Shown: piece after piece, positions 52,338 through 62,875 of the stretch
How positions within the stretch are numbered: the first letter of the stretch is position 1
How the letters are laid out: each line of letters begins with the position of its first letter
Assembly: GCA_946557105.1 (NCBI GenBank)
Contig: CAMNSZ010000007.1
Location: 1 to 64,000, forward strand
DNA from: an uncultured Lachnospiraceae bacterium
GTDB lineage: Bacteria; Bacillota; Clostridia; Lachnospirales; Lachnospiraceae
Length of the DNA: 64,000 nt
Reading direction: 5' to 3'
Translations under genes and position numbers: made by a program
The notes under the pieces: model-generated
The model's database searches: none
Told to the model about the DNA's origin: nothing
Seen by the model: only the letters and a program-made list of their open reading frames with translations

Positions 52338-53320
52338 TCTTCCTCCAAAGCCTTGCGAATCCGGCTGTCCTCTGCTTCATATCCGAAATTCTCTCCGAGA
52401 TATTTCTTCCAGTCAAATATTGCTTCCACAGAAGCGATAGCAACCTCCACCATATTTCTATCCGGTTCTCTGGTAGTCAGCTTCTGAATCATCATACCGG
52501 GAGCGGAAAGCAGTCTCACAAAAATATTGTCGCTGCGACCTGCAAGCCGGATAATCTCATAGGAGATTCCCGCAACCACCGGCATAAGTAAAATACGCAA
52601 GACCACTCTCTGTACCATATTGTCCACACGGATAAAGAAAAATAAAATGATACTCACAAACAACACAAAAAAAATAAAACTGGTTCCGCATCTTCTGTGA
52701 AGTCTGGAGCTCCTCATCACATTTTGCACCGTCAGAGGCCTTCCCTTTTCGATACAATTGATACACTTGTGCTCCGCGCCATGATATTGATACAGACGCC
52801 TGATATCCTTCATGGCACTGATGCCCCACACATAAAGCAGAAAAATCAAAATACGAAGCGCTCCTTCGATAATCATCAGCAAAGAGCGATTACGCACAAA
52901 GCCTTCAAACTGTGCCGAAATAAAATAGGGCAGTACGATAAAAATCCCTACTGCAAATATCACGGAAACAATCGTCACCAAAGTAGTCAATATCTTTTCC
53001 CCATTGCCGCCGCTTATTTTATCCATCGTCTTGTCGAACTTTGTCTCCTCCCCTTCCTCCTCATAGAAGGAAGCCGAATAATTCAACACCTTATTGCCAA
53101 GTATAAGGGAATCCGCAAAATTGAAAATACCGCGGATAAAGGGCAGCTTTTTTAACTTACTTTCATGAAGCACTCCCTGAAAATTCTCTATTTCCACTTC
53201 TATTTCACCGTTGGGTCTTCGCACCGCAACGGCATATTTTTCTTTATTTTTCATCATTACTCCCTCCAATACCGCCTGTCCGCCGATACCGGAATAACGA
53301 TTACATCTCTTTCTTGCCAT
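52334..53320 (-). CDS. DUF1385 (YqhQ-like) membrane protein
   Basis: 328 residues. The N-terminus SGIGGQAVLEGVMMKNKEKYAVAVR is the signature of the DUF1385/YqhQ family. About four to five membrane segments occupy residues 105-245, with the conserved YHGAEHKCINCIE and HRRCGTSFIFF in between. The family is found across Firmicutes next to rpmE and prfA/prmC. The His and Cys residues suggest metal binding, but the function is not known. Confidence 0.92.
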   Translation of the reverse strand: MARKRCNRYSGIGGQAVLEGVMMKNKEKYAVAVRRPNGEIEVEIENFQGVLHESKLKKLPFIRGIFNFADSLILGNKVLNYSASFYEEEGEETKFDKTMDKISGGNGEKILTTLVTIVSVIFAVGIFIVLPYFISAQFEGFVRNRSLLMIIEGALRILIFLLYVWGISAMKDIRRLYQYHGAEHKCINCIEKGRPLTVQNVMRSSRLHRRCGTSFIFFVLFVSIILFFFIRVDNMVQRVVLRILLMPVVAGISYEIIRLAGRSDNIFVRLLSAPGMMIQKLTTREPDRNMVEVAIASVEAIFDWKKYLGENFGYEAEDSRIRKALEEE

Positions 53321-53358
53321 ACCTTTTCCTCATTCCAAAGCTAAAAACGCCTTATAAC

Positions 53359-53391
53359 ATAAAAGGTTGAGATAGAAATACCTCAACCTTT
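53359..53391 (-). terminator. Terminator-like hairpin after rpmE
   Basis: Minus strand: AAAGGTTGAG, ten-base loop, CTCAACCTTTT. It lies 13 bases past the rpmE stop. The stem is perfect but the T-run is only four, so read-through into the DUF1385 gene is likely. Confidence 0.6.
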
Positions 53392-53403
53392 CCGATTACC
53401 TTC

Positions 53404-53604
53404 TTATTTGACACCGTATTTCTTGTTGAACTTATCAATACGTCCGTCAGCCCTTGCAGTCTTCTGCTGACCTGTGTAGAATGAATGGCATTTGGAGCAA
53501 ACTTCTACGTGAATCTCCGGCTTGGTAGAACCGGTTACAAATGTATTACCGCAGTTGCAGGTAACGGTTGCCTGATAATATTCAGGATGGATTCCTTCTT
53601 TCAT
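53404..53604 (-). CDS. rpmE: 50S ribosomal protein L31 (zinc-binding type)
   Basis: 66-residue large-subunit ribosomal protein. The zinc-binding cysteines are present ([11 protein letters not shown] ... [16 protein letters not shown]), so this is the Zn-containing form, which can be replaced by the Cys-free paralogue during zinc shortage. It has its own promoter at 53686-53714. Confidence 0.97.
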   Translation of the reverse strand: MKEGIHPEYYQATVTCNCGNTFVTGSTKPEIHVEVCSKCHSFYTGQQKTARADGRIDKFNKKYGVK

Positions 53605-53685
53605 GTCTTTTCACCTCTCTATTAAAAATCAGTATTAGTTCTATGTTCTCGTCCCACTGCCTATGGAACCACAAACAGCGGTATT

Positions 53686-53714
53686 ATTGTAACATAAGCG
53701 TACAAGGCTTGCAA
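53686..53714 (-). promoter_or_regulatory. SigA-type promoter of rpmE
   Basis: Minus strand: -35 TTGCAA (53709-53714), 17-base spacer, -10 TACAAT (53686-53691). Start near 53680 gives a leader of about 75 bases. The rest of the rpmE-rho gap (53605-53919) shows no gene and no clear terminator. Confidence 0.7.
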
Positions 53715-53919
53715 TACTAAATTTACAAATTTTTAAATTTTTAAAATTAAATATTTTATGTCAAAAAGCTTTTCCTGTCCGCTCTGTCAGACGCCCGCTT
53801 CTTTTGATACACAAAAGCCCCGTATTTGTCCTGCGTCAGGCCTAAAGATTCTTCACCGCCGTCCACACCGACTCAGTCTCATACTTCTATGCGCAAAACG
53901 CCGGCGGCTTATATAGTAT

Positions 53920-55476
53920 TTAGATAAATTTATTCTTTTTAACCATTCCTACAAATTCCATATTATTTCTTGTACGGGCAAACATATCCAATATACGGTC
54001 GGTTGCCTCGTCGGATTTCATACCGTTCAACGCCCTGCGCATTATATTGATAGCCTCCAGTTCATCGCCTGACAAAAGCAAATCCTCTCTTCTGGTGCCT
54101 GATTTCTGAAGGTCGATAGCCGGAAAAATACGCTTTTCGGAAAGCTTGCGGTCCAGCACCATCTCCATATTACCCGTTCCCTTGAATTCCTCATACACCA
54201 CATCATCCATCTTGCTTCCCGTATCTACCAGCGCCGTGGCAAGAATTGTCAGACTCCCGCCCTCGCGCATATTACGCGCCGCACCGAAAAATCTCTTCGG
54301 CATATGTAATGCCGAAGGGTCAAGACCGCCCGAAAGAGTACGTCCGCTGGGCGGCACTACCTGATTGTAGGCTCTTGTAAGACGAGTTATACTGTCAAGC
54401 AGGATTACCACATCCTTCTTGTGCTCCACCAGACGCTTTGCGCGTTCAATCACCATCTCTGAAACCCTCTTATGATGTTCGGGAAGCTCGTCAAAGGTGG
54501 AATAGATTACCTCTACATTATTTCCTCTGATTGCCTCTTTGATATCCGTAACCTCCTCGGGACGTTCGTCTATCAGCAAAATCAGCATATGCATATCCGG
54601 ATTGGTACGAAGAATAGACTTTGCCACATCCTTAAGCAAAGTGGTCTTGCCCGCCTTAGGGGGAGATACGATCATTCCGCGCTGCCCCTTACCCACCGGA
54701 CTTACCAAGTCCATAACGCGCATTGCAACGCTGCACCCCGGTGTTTCCAGCTTAATGCGCACATTTGGGAAAACAGGGGTCATATCCTCAAAAGCCACAC
54801 GCTTTGCCGATTCTTCAATGGTATAACCGTTAATACTCCTGATAAAAAGCAGGGCGCTGAACTTCTCCTGCTGAGTCTTAACACGTTTATTCCCACACAG
54901 GATATCTCCCGTCTTCAAGCCGAATCGGCGTATCTGGCTGGGAGCCACATAAACGTCATTCTCACCCGGCAGATAATTCTCGCAGCGGATAAATCCGTAT
55001 CCGTCAGGCATGACCTCTAAAATACCGCTTGCCTCCACGCCGCTGTCAAGCTCCTTCGGATACTGGTTCTCGTCATAAACTTCATTGGAACGATAAGTCC
55101 TGACGCCGCCCTCCGTCCTTGCCGCCGCTTCACCCTCCGCGCAGCCCTCGCCTTTTGTAGGACTTTCATTCCTTGCCGCCATATCGCCTCTGCCATGCTT
55201 CTCGTTTCTCGAAACAGCGTCGCTTTTGTAAGAGTTTTCGTTTCTCACGGCATTCTCGCTTTTAACGGTCTCGTTTCTGGAAATATTCCTAACAAGGCCT
55301 TCGCTTTTAACCGGCTTGGATTCCGACTGCTGCCCTTCGCGCTTTTCTCTTTCGTCTTCAGCCAGCATGGCTTCCACGAGCTCTGACTTTTTCATGGCGG
55401 AGATTCCTTTGATCCCACGCACCTTAGCCAGCTCCTTCAGCTGCACCAATGCCAACGATTCATACTTTTCTCTCAT
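53920..55476 (-). CDS. rho: Transcription termination factor Rho with disordered N-terminal insert
   Basis: 518-residue hexameric RNA helicase. The N-terminal Rho_N helix bundle (residues 1-40) is followed by a charged, low-complexity insert (about 45-125) with repeated RNE/SE-type units such as [10 protein letters not shown] and [11 protein letters not shown]. The cold-shock RNA-binding domain follows ([20 protein letters not shown] ... [13 protein letters not shown]). The ATPase has the P-loop [22 protein letters not shown], and the secondary RNA-binding loop region. ATG 55476 has AGGAGGA upstream. The insert is longer than in the E. coli enzyme (about 419 residues) and is typical of some Clostridia and Bacteroidetes. 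Confidence 0.95.
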   Translation of the reverse strand: MREKYESLALVQLKELAKVRGIKGISAMKKSELVEAMLAEDEREKREGQQSESKPVKSEGLVRNISRNETVKSENAVRNENSYKSDAVSRNEKHGRGDMAARNESPTKGEGCAEGEAAARTEGGVRTYRSNEVYDENQYPKELDSGVEASGILEVMPDGYGFIRCENYLPGENDVYVAPSQIRRFGLKTGDILCGNKRVKTQQEKFSALLFIRSINGYTIEESAKRVAFEDMTPVFPNVRIKLETPGCSVAMRVMDLVSPVGKGQRGMIVSPPKAGKTTLLKDVAKSILRTNPDMHMLILLIDERPEEVTDIKEAIRGNNVEVIYSTFDELPEHHKRVSEMVIERAKRLVEHKKDVVILLDSITRLTRAYNQVVPPSGRTLSGGLDPSALHMPKRFFGAARNMREGGSLTILATALVDTGSKMDDVVYEEFKGTGNMEMVLDRKLSEKRIFPAIDLQKSGTRREDLLLSGDELEAINIMRRALNGMKSDEATDRILDMFARTRNNMEFVGMVKKNKFI

Positions 55477-55800
55477 ATATTCCTCCTGATTTAAAAACAG
55501 TTTCGGCTGCTTTATTCATAAATTGTACTTTAAATGGGGGTCTTACAAAGACTTGTCATGGACGTGTTATTCTGCCGGACGACATTAACATCATGATTCA
55601 TTAGTCACACTCATTTTATATTATAGTACACTTTCCATAAAATAGGAAGTCCTAAAATTTAGATACTTTCCCGGCCGCCTCATTTTACCGGATACGGCAA
55701 AGGCTCTTACGCTGATTTTACCCAAAACGGCTCCCCGCAGCTATACATGGCTGCGCAACCGGCATTTCATAAAGGATTGTCCGCCGCTCTCAAAAAAGCC

Positions 55801-55829
55801 TTGTAAAGTAAAGCAATCTATTATATGAT
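55801..55829 (+). promoter_or_regulatory. SigA-type promoter of the malic enzyme gene
   Basis: -35 TTGTAA (55801-55806), 17-base spacer, -10 TATGAT (55824-55829), about 85 bases before the ATG. Within the 444-base divergent gap (55477-55920) a minus-strand TATAAT at 55620-55625 may serve rho; no gene is seen there. Confidence 0.6.
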
Positions 55830-55920
55830 ACATATGCAAGATTTTAAGACAATCCTTTAAGACTGTCAACTTCATAAATAAATGGATTAAAAATAAACGC
55901 ATATTGAAAAGAGGTATCCT

Positions 55921-57075
55921 ATGACAACAAATGAAGAAGCACTGTTGATGCATGAAAAATGGAACGGAAAGCTGGAAACCGTATCCAAATCCCCTGTCAA
56001 ATCACGAGAAGATTTATCCGTTGCCTATACTCCCGGCGTAGCCGAGCCCTGCAAAGTGATTGCTCAGGATAAGGAGGCGGCATACAAATATACCATGAAA
56101 TCCAACACTGTTGCCGTTGTCTCCGACGGAAGCGCCGTTTTGGGGCTTGGAAATATCGGTCCGTATGCGGCGATGCCCGTCATGGAGGGCAAGGCTGTGT
56201 TATTTAAGGAGTTTGGCGGCGTCAATGCGGTGCCAATCTGCCTTGACACGCAGGATACCGAGGAAATTATCAAGGCTGTTACCTATCTTGCTCCGGGCTT
56301 CGGCGGCATCAATCTGGAAGATATCAGCGCGCCCCGCTGCTTTGAAATCGAGGAGCGCCTGAAGGCGGTATTAGATATTCCCGTTTTCCACGACGACCAG
56401 CACGGAACAGCTATCGTAGTCCTTGCCGGGATTATCAACGCCCTTAAGGTTGTAGGCAAAAAAAAGGAAGACTGCCGCGTGGTGGTAAACGGTGCGGGCA
56501 GCGCCGGCGTGGCAATCACCAAGCTTCTTTTGACCTATGGCTTTGCCGACATCATCATGTGTGATAAGGTAGGTATTGTCTCCAAGGATACCGAAGGGCT
56601 CAACTGGATGCAGCAGAAAATGGCGGAAGTTACCAACCTCAGGAACGAAAGGGGCTCCCTTGCGGATGCTTTAAAGGGCGCCGATATCTTTGTGGGCGTA
56701 TCCGCTCCCAACATTGTAACTGCCGAGATGGTAGCCTCCATGAACCCGGACTCCATTCTCTTTGCCATGGCAAATCCCGTTCCCGAGATTATGCCCGACG
56801 TAGCTAAGGCGGCCGGCGCAAGGGTTGTGGGTACCGGACGCAGCGACTTCCCGAATCAAGTGAACAATGTGGTTGCATTCCCCGGCATTTTCAAGGGCGC
56901 TTTGGAGGGTCGCGCCGCACAGATTACGGAGGAAATGAAGCTTGCCGCCGCGGAAGCTATTGCCGGTCTCGTACCCGAGTCCGAGTTAAATGAGGACAAT
57001 ATTATGCCGGAGGCGTTTAATCCCAAGGTCGCAGAGCTTGTCGCCGACGCCGTAAAGTCCCATATCCGCAGATAG
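55921..57075 (+). CDS. NAD(P)-dependent malic enzyme
   Basis: 384-residue malate dehydrogenase (decarboxylating), which converts malate to pyruvate and CO2. Motifs: YTPGVAEPC (catalytic Tyr) near residue 36, the substrate/metal segment [17 protein letters not shown] and [10 protein letters not shown], and the nucleotide-binding [11 protein letters not shown] near residue 195. The length fits the short bacterial NAD-type enzyme, without the phosphotransacetylase-like tail of MaeB. GAGG lies upstream of the ATG. The radical SAM gene follows after two bases. Confidence 0.95.
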   Translation: MTTNEEALLMHEKWNGKLETVSKSPVKSREDLSVAYTPGVAEPCKVIAQDKEAAYKYTMKSNTVAVVSDGSAVLGLGNIGPYAAMPVMEGKAVLFKEFGGVNAVPICLDTQDTEEIIKAVTYLAPGFGGINLEDISAPRCFEIEERLKAVLDIPVFHDDQHGTAIVVLAGIINALKVVGKKKEDCRVVVNGAGSAGVAITKLLLTYGFADIIMCDKVGIVSKDTEGLNWMQQKMAEVTNLRNERGSLADALKGADIFVGVSAPNIVTAEMVASMNPDSILFAMANPVPEIMPDVAKAAGARVVGTGRSDFPNQVNNVVAFPGIFKGALEGRAAQITEEMKLAAAEAIAGLVPESELNEDNIMPEAFNPKVAELVADAVKSHIRR

Positions 57076-57077
57076 AC

Positions 57078-58088
57078 ATGCTGCCCGGAATATGGCACGG
57101 TAAGCCCTACTACTCCTTGGATGCTTACTGCAAAAATACATTTCATCGAAAATGCTATAAGATAGCCCTGAATGCCCATATGACCTGCCCTAACCGAGAC
57201 GGTCTTATCGACACTCGGGGCTGTATCTTCTGTAGCGCCGGCGGCAGCGGGGATTTTGCCGTATCAAACCAAGCCCCCGCCGCGGAAAGGAATACGGACA
57301 CAGGTTTTCAAGTCCTTGACGCTGCCTGCGGTTTCCGTCTTCTCGACATTCAGACCCAGCTGGCGAACGGGCTGGCCTTCTTTGGCGGCAAAAATGTGGG
57401 AAATACCTTTATTGCTTATTTTCAGGCATACACCAATACCTATGCCCCCGTTCCCTATCTGAGGCAGGTTTACACACAGGCATTGTCTTCCCCCGATATA
57501 TGCGGTATTTCCATCGCTACAAGACCGGACTGTCTGCCCACGGATGTTCTCGCTCTTCTTGCTTCGCTAAAGGAACTTTTTCCTGATAAATTTATCTGGG
57601 TTGAGTTGGGCTTACAGTCCATCCATGAAGAAACCGCCGTCTATATCCGCAGAGGTTATCCCCTCTCAACCTTTGAAAAGGCTTTGGCAGAATTACGCGC
57701 TCTGGATATTCCGGCGATTGTCCACATAATATTGGGGCTTCCCCATGAGACGTCAAAAATGCAGCTTCAAACCATTGATTATCTGAATAAACGGAAAATC
57801 TTCGGCATTAAGCTGCAGCTTTTACACATTTTGAAAGACACGGACCTTGCCGCCGAATACCGTGCCGGCAAGATAAATGTACTGGAAAAGGACGCCTACC
57901 TCAGGCTGCTTATACAATGTCTGGAAGGATTGTCCCCTGAAATCGTGGTTCACCGGGTAACAGGCGACGGACCTAAGGCAAGCCTGCTCGCCCCTGACTG
58001 GAGCCGCAACAAGCGCGACGTACTCAATACCCTTCATAAGCTTATGAAGGAACAGGACTCCTTTCAGGGAAAGCAGTTTACTTTTTAA
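57078..58088 (+). CDS. TIGR01212/YhcC-type radical SAM protein
   Basis: 336-residue radical SAM enzyme. The iron-sulfur cysteines are in MTCPNRDGLIDTRGCIFCSAGGSG, with the CxxC and the spaced first Cys typical of this family. Other signatures are IATRPDCLP, WVELGLQSIHEETA and HIILGLPHE. It starts right after the malic enzyme stop without a clear ribosome site, so translation is likely coupled. The reaction of this family is unknown; some members act on RNA. Confidence 0.9.
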   Translation: MLPGIWHGKPYYSLDAYCKNTFHRKCYKIALNAHMTCPNRDGLIDTRGCIFCSAGGSGDFAVSNQAPAAERNTDTGFQVLDAACGFRLLDIQTQLANGLAFFGGKNVGNTFIAYFQAYTNTYAPVPYLRQVYTQALSSPDICGISIATRPDCLPTDVLALLASLKELFPDKFIWVELGLQSIHEETAVYIRRGYPLSTFEKALAELRALDIPAIVHIILGLPHETSKMQLQTIDYLNKRKIFGIKLQLLHILKDTDLAAEYRAGKINVLEKDAYLRLLIQCLEGLSPEIVVHRVTGDGPKASLLAPDWSRNKRDVLNTLHKLMKEQDSFQGKQFTF

Positions 58089-58123
58089 TTCTTATGCCGT
58101 GAATCGGCAGGATGGGAGGAAAC

Positions 58124-58639
58124 ATGTTACAGGATCCCTTAACTCTATACAAATTAATAATTCTATATATGCTCAACAGAGTAACCTTTCCTCTGACGGC
58201 CGCGCAGGTAAGCGACTTCATTTTGGAAAAAGAATATACAAGCTTTTTAACTCTCCGACAGGTAATAGGAGAACTGACCGACACCGGCATGATTTCCGCA
58301 AGCTCCATGCGCAACCGCACGCAGCTTGCCATTACAGAGGAAGGGCGTGAAACCCTGCACTATTTTGAAAACAGAGTCAGCGAAGCTATTAAAAAGGATA
58401 TTGACGACTATCTCCGGGAAAATGAATTTTCCCTGCGCAATGAAGCGTCGGTACAGGGCAACTACTATAAATCCACCTCCGGAGAATATGAAGCGCGTCT
58501 GGTCGCCAAAGACAGGGATATCACATTGATTGATATTACCTTGTCCGTTCCTGACGAGGAATCCGCTTCCGCCATCTGCGATAACTGGCAGAAAAAAAAT
58601 CAGGAGATCTATAAATTTTTGGTACGGGAGCTTTTCTGA
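58124..58639 (+). CDS. DUF4364 family winged-helix protein
   Basis: 171 residues. The N-terminal winged-helix part (LTLYKLIILYMLNRVTFPLT ... FLTLRQVIGELTDTGMIS) and a C-terminal alpha/beta part match DUF4364, widespread in Clostridia. It may be a PadR-like regulator. I start at 58124, six bases after GGGAGG. Its last 31 bases overlap, tail to tail, the amidohydrolase gene on the other strand. Confidence 0.85.
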   Translation: MLQDPLTLYKLIILYMLNRVTFPLTAAQVSDFILEKEYTSFLTLRQVIGELTDTGMISASSMRNRTQLAITEEGRETLHYFENRVSEAIKKDIDDYLRENEFSLRNEASVQGNYYKSTSGEYEARLVAKDRDITLIDITLSVPDEESASAICDNWQKKNQEIYKFLVRELF

Positions 58640-60264
58640 CGCCTTCGCCTTTTGCCTGCGGCGGACCACACCACTCTTCCGTCCACCCAGACGCACTCCG
58701 TTTTGATATTTGCAAGCCCATCCGGCCCAACCGTTAAGGGATTCTTGTCAAGAGCCACAAAATCCGCTTTCTTTCCCGGCTCAATGCTTCCTAAAATATC
58801 TTCCGTTTTATATTGATACGCCGCGTAAACGGTGACTCCCTTTAACGCCTCCTCCACCGTAATCTTCTGCTCCTCCCCCAGTATACGCCCTTTCTTTGTC
58901 TGTCTGGTCACGGCGTTCCAGACGGCCTCTAAAGGCTTCGTCTGCGTTACGGGCGAGTCGTTATGCAGGCTAAAGCAAAGCCCTCTCTTTACGGCGCTCC
59001 CCAAGGGAGCCAGCCTTTCCGCCCTCTCCCTTCCAAGAAAGGTGTCATAATGCCTGTCTCCCCACACATACAAATGCGCCGGAAAAAAGGAAGGATACAG
59101 GTTCAGCTCACGAAACTTATCCAGCTGGTCCTCCCTCACCACCTGACAATGAATAATAATATTTCTTTTATAACGGTTTTTTACGATATTTTCACAGCCC
59201 TCCAGCGCCTCTATAATCTTGTCCAGCGCTGCGTCTCCGTTACTGTGAATGGCAAAGGAGCGACCTGAATCCAAAATCGTCTCAAGCTTCCCCCGAAGCG
59301 CCTCCACGCTCATATAAGCGCTCCCACAGTAATCCTTTTCCCCTTCATGTTCCGGCGCCATAGCGGCATACGGCCGGGAAAGAGCGGCAGTATAGCACTG
59401 TATGCTTCCGTCCATCAGAAGCTTTACGGGTCCGTTGATAATATGCTTGCCCCGAATCCTTTCCGGCACCTCGCCGGTGGACGTCAATGACGGACAAACA
59501 ATATATCTTGCCGGAAAGCTTCCCTTCCTCATTGCCCTTAAAATCAGATCCGCCATATCGTTTCCGCTTGCTCCCTCGCAGATAGTGGTAACACCCTGTT
59601 TAAAATATTCTTCGCACACCTCGCCCAGCTTCCCCGGCAAATCCCCCAGCATATCTTTGCTGTATATCAGCTCCATAAGAGGCTTTATTGCCGACACCTC
59701 TTCAAACACTCCGACTGCCTTACCGTTCCTGCGGCGGACCACCCCGCCTTCCGGCGTAAAATCCGCTCCGTCCACGCCCGCTATCCGCATAGCCATGGTA
59801 TTCGCCATCACCACATGAAAAGAAGCATGAATCACCACTACCGGACGTTCCCTTGAAATCTTATCCAAATCGGCGGCTTCCAACATTCTTTCATCCGCAC
59901 AAAGGGTATCATCATAGCCAAAGCCTACAATAATACCCTTTCCTTTTCTCATTTGCGTCGAATTTTTCATTACGGCTATCAACTGCTCTATGGTTCTGAT
60001 TTTTCCAATAGGCGCGCAGCGCACGTCTACAAAAAAGAGCTTTGCCAGCGCGGTGGAAATAAAATGGCCATGGGCGTCAAAAAAACCCGGCATCAGCGTC
60101 CTGCCCTTTAAATCTATAAGCTTCGCCTTTTTACTCGCTTTGGCAAACACTTCATCCTCTGTTCCCACACAAGCAATATTCCCGTCCTCAACCAAAACGG
60201 CGTCAGGAGCGGGATATTGACTGCTCATCGTCAGTATCGTTCCGTTAAAAAAAATTTTCTGCAT
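58609..60264 (-). CDS. Amidohydrolase family protein (YtcJ-like)
   Basis: 551-residue metal-dependent hydrolase of the amidohydrolase superfamily. The first metal site is GFFDAHGHFIST (HxH) near residue 65. Further sites are the conserved IHSNGDAALDKI, the His in IIIHCQVV and the Asp in LCFSLHNDSPVT. The N- and C-terminal beta sandwiches (LIDLKGRTLMPG and GKKADFVALDKNP) are present. Members of this group act on imides or amides; the substrate here is unknown. Confidence 0.88.
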   Translation of the reverse strand: MQKIFFNGTILTMSSQYPAPDAVLVEDGNIACVGTEDEVFAKASKKAKLIDLKGRTLMPGFFDAHGHFISTALAKLFFVDVRCAPIGKIRTIEQLIAVMKNSTQMRKGKGIIVGFGYDDTLCADERMLEAADLDKISRERPVVVIHASFHVVMANTMAMRIAGVDGADFTPEGGVVRRRNGKAVGVFEEVSAIKPLMELIYSKDMLGDLPGKLGEVCEEYFKQGVTTICEGASGNDMADLILRAMRKGSFPARYIVCPSLTSTGEVPERIRGKHIINGPVKLLMDGSIQCYTAALSRPYAAMAPEHEGEKDYCGSAYMSVEALRGKLETILDSGRSFAIHSNGDAALDKIIEALEGCENIVKNRYKRNIIIHCQVVREDQLDKFRELNLYPSFFPAHLYVWGDRHYDTFLGRERAERLAPLGSAVKRGLCFSLHNDSPVTQTKPLEAVWNAVTRQTKKGRILGEEQKITVEEALKGVTVYAAYQYKTEDILGSIEPGKKADFVALDKNPLTVGPDGLANIKTECVWVDGRVVWSAAGKRRRRQKSSRTKNL

Positions 60265-60356
60265 TTAAATTATACTCCCTTTCCAAAATCAGACAGCTAC
60301 AGCCATCCAACAGTCTCCACCGTACCCGGCTTTTTATCGCCGTCAGGCTCTAACGC

Positions 60357-61727
60357 TTATTTTAACGTCTGGTTTCCATGTAAGAGCGCTTCCTGTCTAA
60401 TTCGCTTCATATGCTCCTTGATTTTTACCTCATACCCGTTCCCTGTCGGACGATAAAACTCCTTTCCGTCCAGCTCATAGGGCAGATACTGCTGCTCCAC
60501 ATAATGATTCGGATAATCATGGGCATATTTGTAACCTGTTCCGCGCCCTAGTTTTTCTGCCCCTTTGTAATGAGCATCCCTAAGATGCGCGGGAATAGGC
60601 AGATTTCCCGAACATTCCACCTCTTCAAGCGCCTTAAAAACCGCGCTGCAGCAGGCGTTGCTCTTGGGAGCGCACGCCACATATACAGCCGCCTGCGAAA
60701 GAATAATCTGCGCCTCCGGCATACCTACCCGCTCTACCGCAAGGGAAGCATTCACCGCCACTATAAGAGCATTAGGGTCCGCGTTTCCCACATCCTCCGA
60801 CGCGCATATCATGATTCTTCTGGCAATAAAGGTAACGCTTTCTCCCGCATTCAGCATCCGCGCCAGATAATACACCGCCGCATCCGGGGCAGAGCCACGC
60901 ATACTCTTGATAAAGGCGGATACCGTATCGTAATGATTGTCTCCGTTCTTATCATACCTCACTGCACGCTTTTGTATACATTCCTGCGCCACATCCAGCG
61001 TTATATGTATCTTGCCGTCCTCCCCTCGTCCGGTAGTCATGATTGCAAGCTCAACGGCATTCAGCGCCTGTCTGGCATCCCCTCCCGAAATATCCGCCAA
61101 AAACTCTAACGCCTCCTCCTCTATCACAGCATCATATGCACCCATACCTCTCTCCGAATCATAGACCGCCTTTTCCAAAAGTCCCCGGACCGCCTCTCTG
61201 GAAATGGGCTTTAATTCAAAAATAATAGAGCGGGAAATGAGAGCCCCGTTTACCTCAAAATAAGGGTTTTCCGTAGTCGCGCCGATTAATATGACCGTGC
61301 CATCCTCCACAAAGGGAAGAAGATAGTCCTGCTGGCCCTTATTAAAACGATGAATCTCATCAATAAACAGGATGGTGCGCTTACCGTACATCCCCTGAAG
61401 CTCCTTCGCCTTCGCCACCACCTCCTCCATATCCTTCTTACCTGCCACGGTGGCGTTAATCTGAGTAAATTCCGCACTGGTGGTATTGGCTATCACTCTT
61501 GCCAGCGTAGTCTTGCCCGTTCCCGGAGGACCGTAAAAAATAACCGAGCTGATCTTATCCGCCCTGATAGCACGATAAAGAAGCTTGTCTTTCCCGATAA
61601 TATGCTCCTGACCCGCCACCTCGTCAAGACTCCTCGGACGCATTCTTGCTGCTAACGGCGCTTCCTTCTCCATATTGGAGCTTCGCATATACTCAAATAA
61701 ATCCGTAAATTCTTTGTTGTTATTCAA
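60357..61727 (-). CDS. rarA: Replication-associated recombination protein A (RarA/MgsA)
   Basis: 456-residue clamp-loader-like AAA+ ATPase acting at stalled forks. Motifs: LDEVAGQEHIIGK, Walker A YGPPGTGKTTLARV near residue 68, Walker B LFIDEIHRFNKGQQD, sensor 1 IGATTENPYFEVN and the C-terminal tetramerisation part. It starts with TTG (61725-61727) six bases after GGAGG, and the resulting LFEYMR start matches the family; the first ATG, 42 bases in, would cut it. Confidence 0.95.
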   Translation of the reverse strand: MNNNKEFTDLFEYMRSSNMEKEAPLAARMRPRSLDEVAGQEHIIGKDKLLYRAIRADKISSVIFYGPPGTGKTTLARVIANTTSAEFTQINATVAGKKDMEEVVAKAKELQGMYGKRTILFIDEIHRFNKGQQDYLLPFVEDGTVILIGATTENPYFEVNGALISRSIIFELKPISREAVRGLLEKAVYDSERGMGAYDAVIEEEALEFLADISGGDARQALNAVELAIMTTGRGEDGKIHITLDVAQECIQKRAVRYDKNGDNHYDTVSAFIKSMRGSAPDAAVYYLARMLNAGESVTFIARRIMICASEDVGNADPNALIVAVNASLAVERVGMPEAQIILSQAAVYVACAPKSNACCSAVFKALEEVECSGNLPIPAHLRDAHYKGAEKLGRGTGYKYAHDYPNHYVEQQYLPYELDGKEFYRPTGNGYEVKIKEHMKRIRQEALLHGNQTLK

Positions 61728-61910
61728 ATCAAACCTCCATGCCGGAGCTTATCTGCCTAAACGCCGCGCAAGAGTTCTATATTTTGCGCCGCAATTCAAA
61801 CATCCCCCTGCAATTTTCTTTATATTTGAATTTCAGTTTACCACAAGCCCATTGGTTACGCAAACCTTAAAATCTTATCCCCCGCAATGCCTTGCTTTAA
61901 AATGTAATCA

Positions 61911-61939
61911 TTGAATTACCAAATTTAATATGCTATAGT
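61911..61939 (+). promoter_or_regulatory. SigA-type extended -10 promoter of the DUF4190 gene
   Basis: -35 TTGAAT (61911-61916), 17-base spacer ending TGC, -10 TATAGT (61934-61939). It lies 55 bases before the ATG and faces away from rarA. Confidence 0.7.
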
Positions 61940-61994
61940 ATAAATATACTTCTTACAATGGAATTTATATGAATATTTGAGGAAGGGTGTCAAT

Positions 61995-62870
61995 ATGGAT
62001 TACAACAACAATGCGAATAACAATAATTTTAATAACGGCTGCAACAACGGCAATTACTATATAGATAACACCGGCTCAATGTATAACAATATGCCCAATC
62101 AGCTTTATAATCAGCCGCCTCAGCCTCCTAAAATGGGTATGGCTATCGCCGCACTGGTAATCGGGCTTTTATCCATGACTCTGTGTTGTACCGGCGGTAC
62201 GTTTCTCGGTATTGTGGGCATTATTTTGGGCATTATCGCCCTTACAAAAAATTACGACGGCAAGGGCATGGCAATTGCCGGAATCATTACCTCCGCACTT
62301 GGCGTCCTGATCGGGCTTTTTATGATAGTCTATATGGTAGTGTTCGTATATGCGTTTAACGAAGCCATGGAAGAGTATGAAGATATAATGTACGACCCTT
62401 ATACAGACTCCCTGCTGGAGGAAGAATACGACTTTAAAAATCTCTATCAGGCAAATACCTTTTCCACTCACTTTTTTGAGGCGTCAGATGGCTCCGTCAT
62501 TTATTTTAACGACGACGGAACCTATATATGGTATCAATCCCACGACAGCTATAGCGATAATTACCATTACGGCACCTATAGCGAGTACTATGAAAGCAGC
62601 GCCTGCGATTATATCGTAAACAGTCTGCCGGAATACGGCATAACACAGAAAGAGCTTGACGACTATTTTGCACGAAACGAAGACAACTATTTCTACGATA
62701 AGGAAAATTTCTGTTGTCTGGCATTACACATCGATGCCCTCATAGTAAACGGTGAAAGCCTGTTGGATCATTCCTATGAATCCAATTATATGGGCTTTTA
62801 TTATTTTGATACTTTTGATGCTACCAATATGGCAAGCGGCGATTATATCCTGTTTTCTATGATAGAATAG
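61995..62870 (+). CDS. DUF4190-type membrane protein with Asn-rich N-terminus
   Basis: 291 residues. The first 30 residues are extremely Asn-rich (MDYNNNANNNNFNNGCNNG). Two hydrophobic segments (about 47-80 and 93-120) form the DUF4190 core (MGMAIAALVIGLLSMTLC, GIVGIILGIIALTKN, GKGMAIAGIITSALGVLIG). An acidic, Tyr-rich outer domain follows (about 130-291). The start at 61995 has AGGAAGG upstream. It resembles Gram-positive surface or stress membrane proteins of unknown role. Confidence 0.75.
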   Translation: MDYNNNANNNNFNNGCNNGNYYIDNTGSMYNNMPNQLYNQPPQPPKMGMAIAALVIGLLSMTLCCTGGTFLGIVGIILGIIALTKNYDGKGMAIAGIITSALGVLIGLFMIVYMVVFVYAFNEAMEEYEDIMYDPYTDSLLEEEYDFKNLYQANTFSTHFFEASDGSVIYFNDDGTYIWYQSHDSYSDNYHYGTYSEYYESSACDYIVNSLPEYGITQKELDDYFARNEDNYFYDKENFCCLALHIDALIVNGESLLDHSYESNYMGFYYFDTFDATNMASGDYILFSMIE

Positions 62871-62875
62871 AATTT

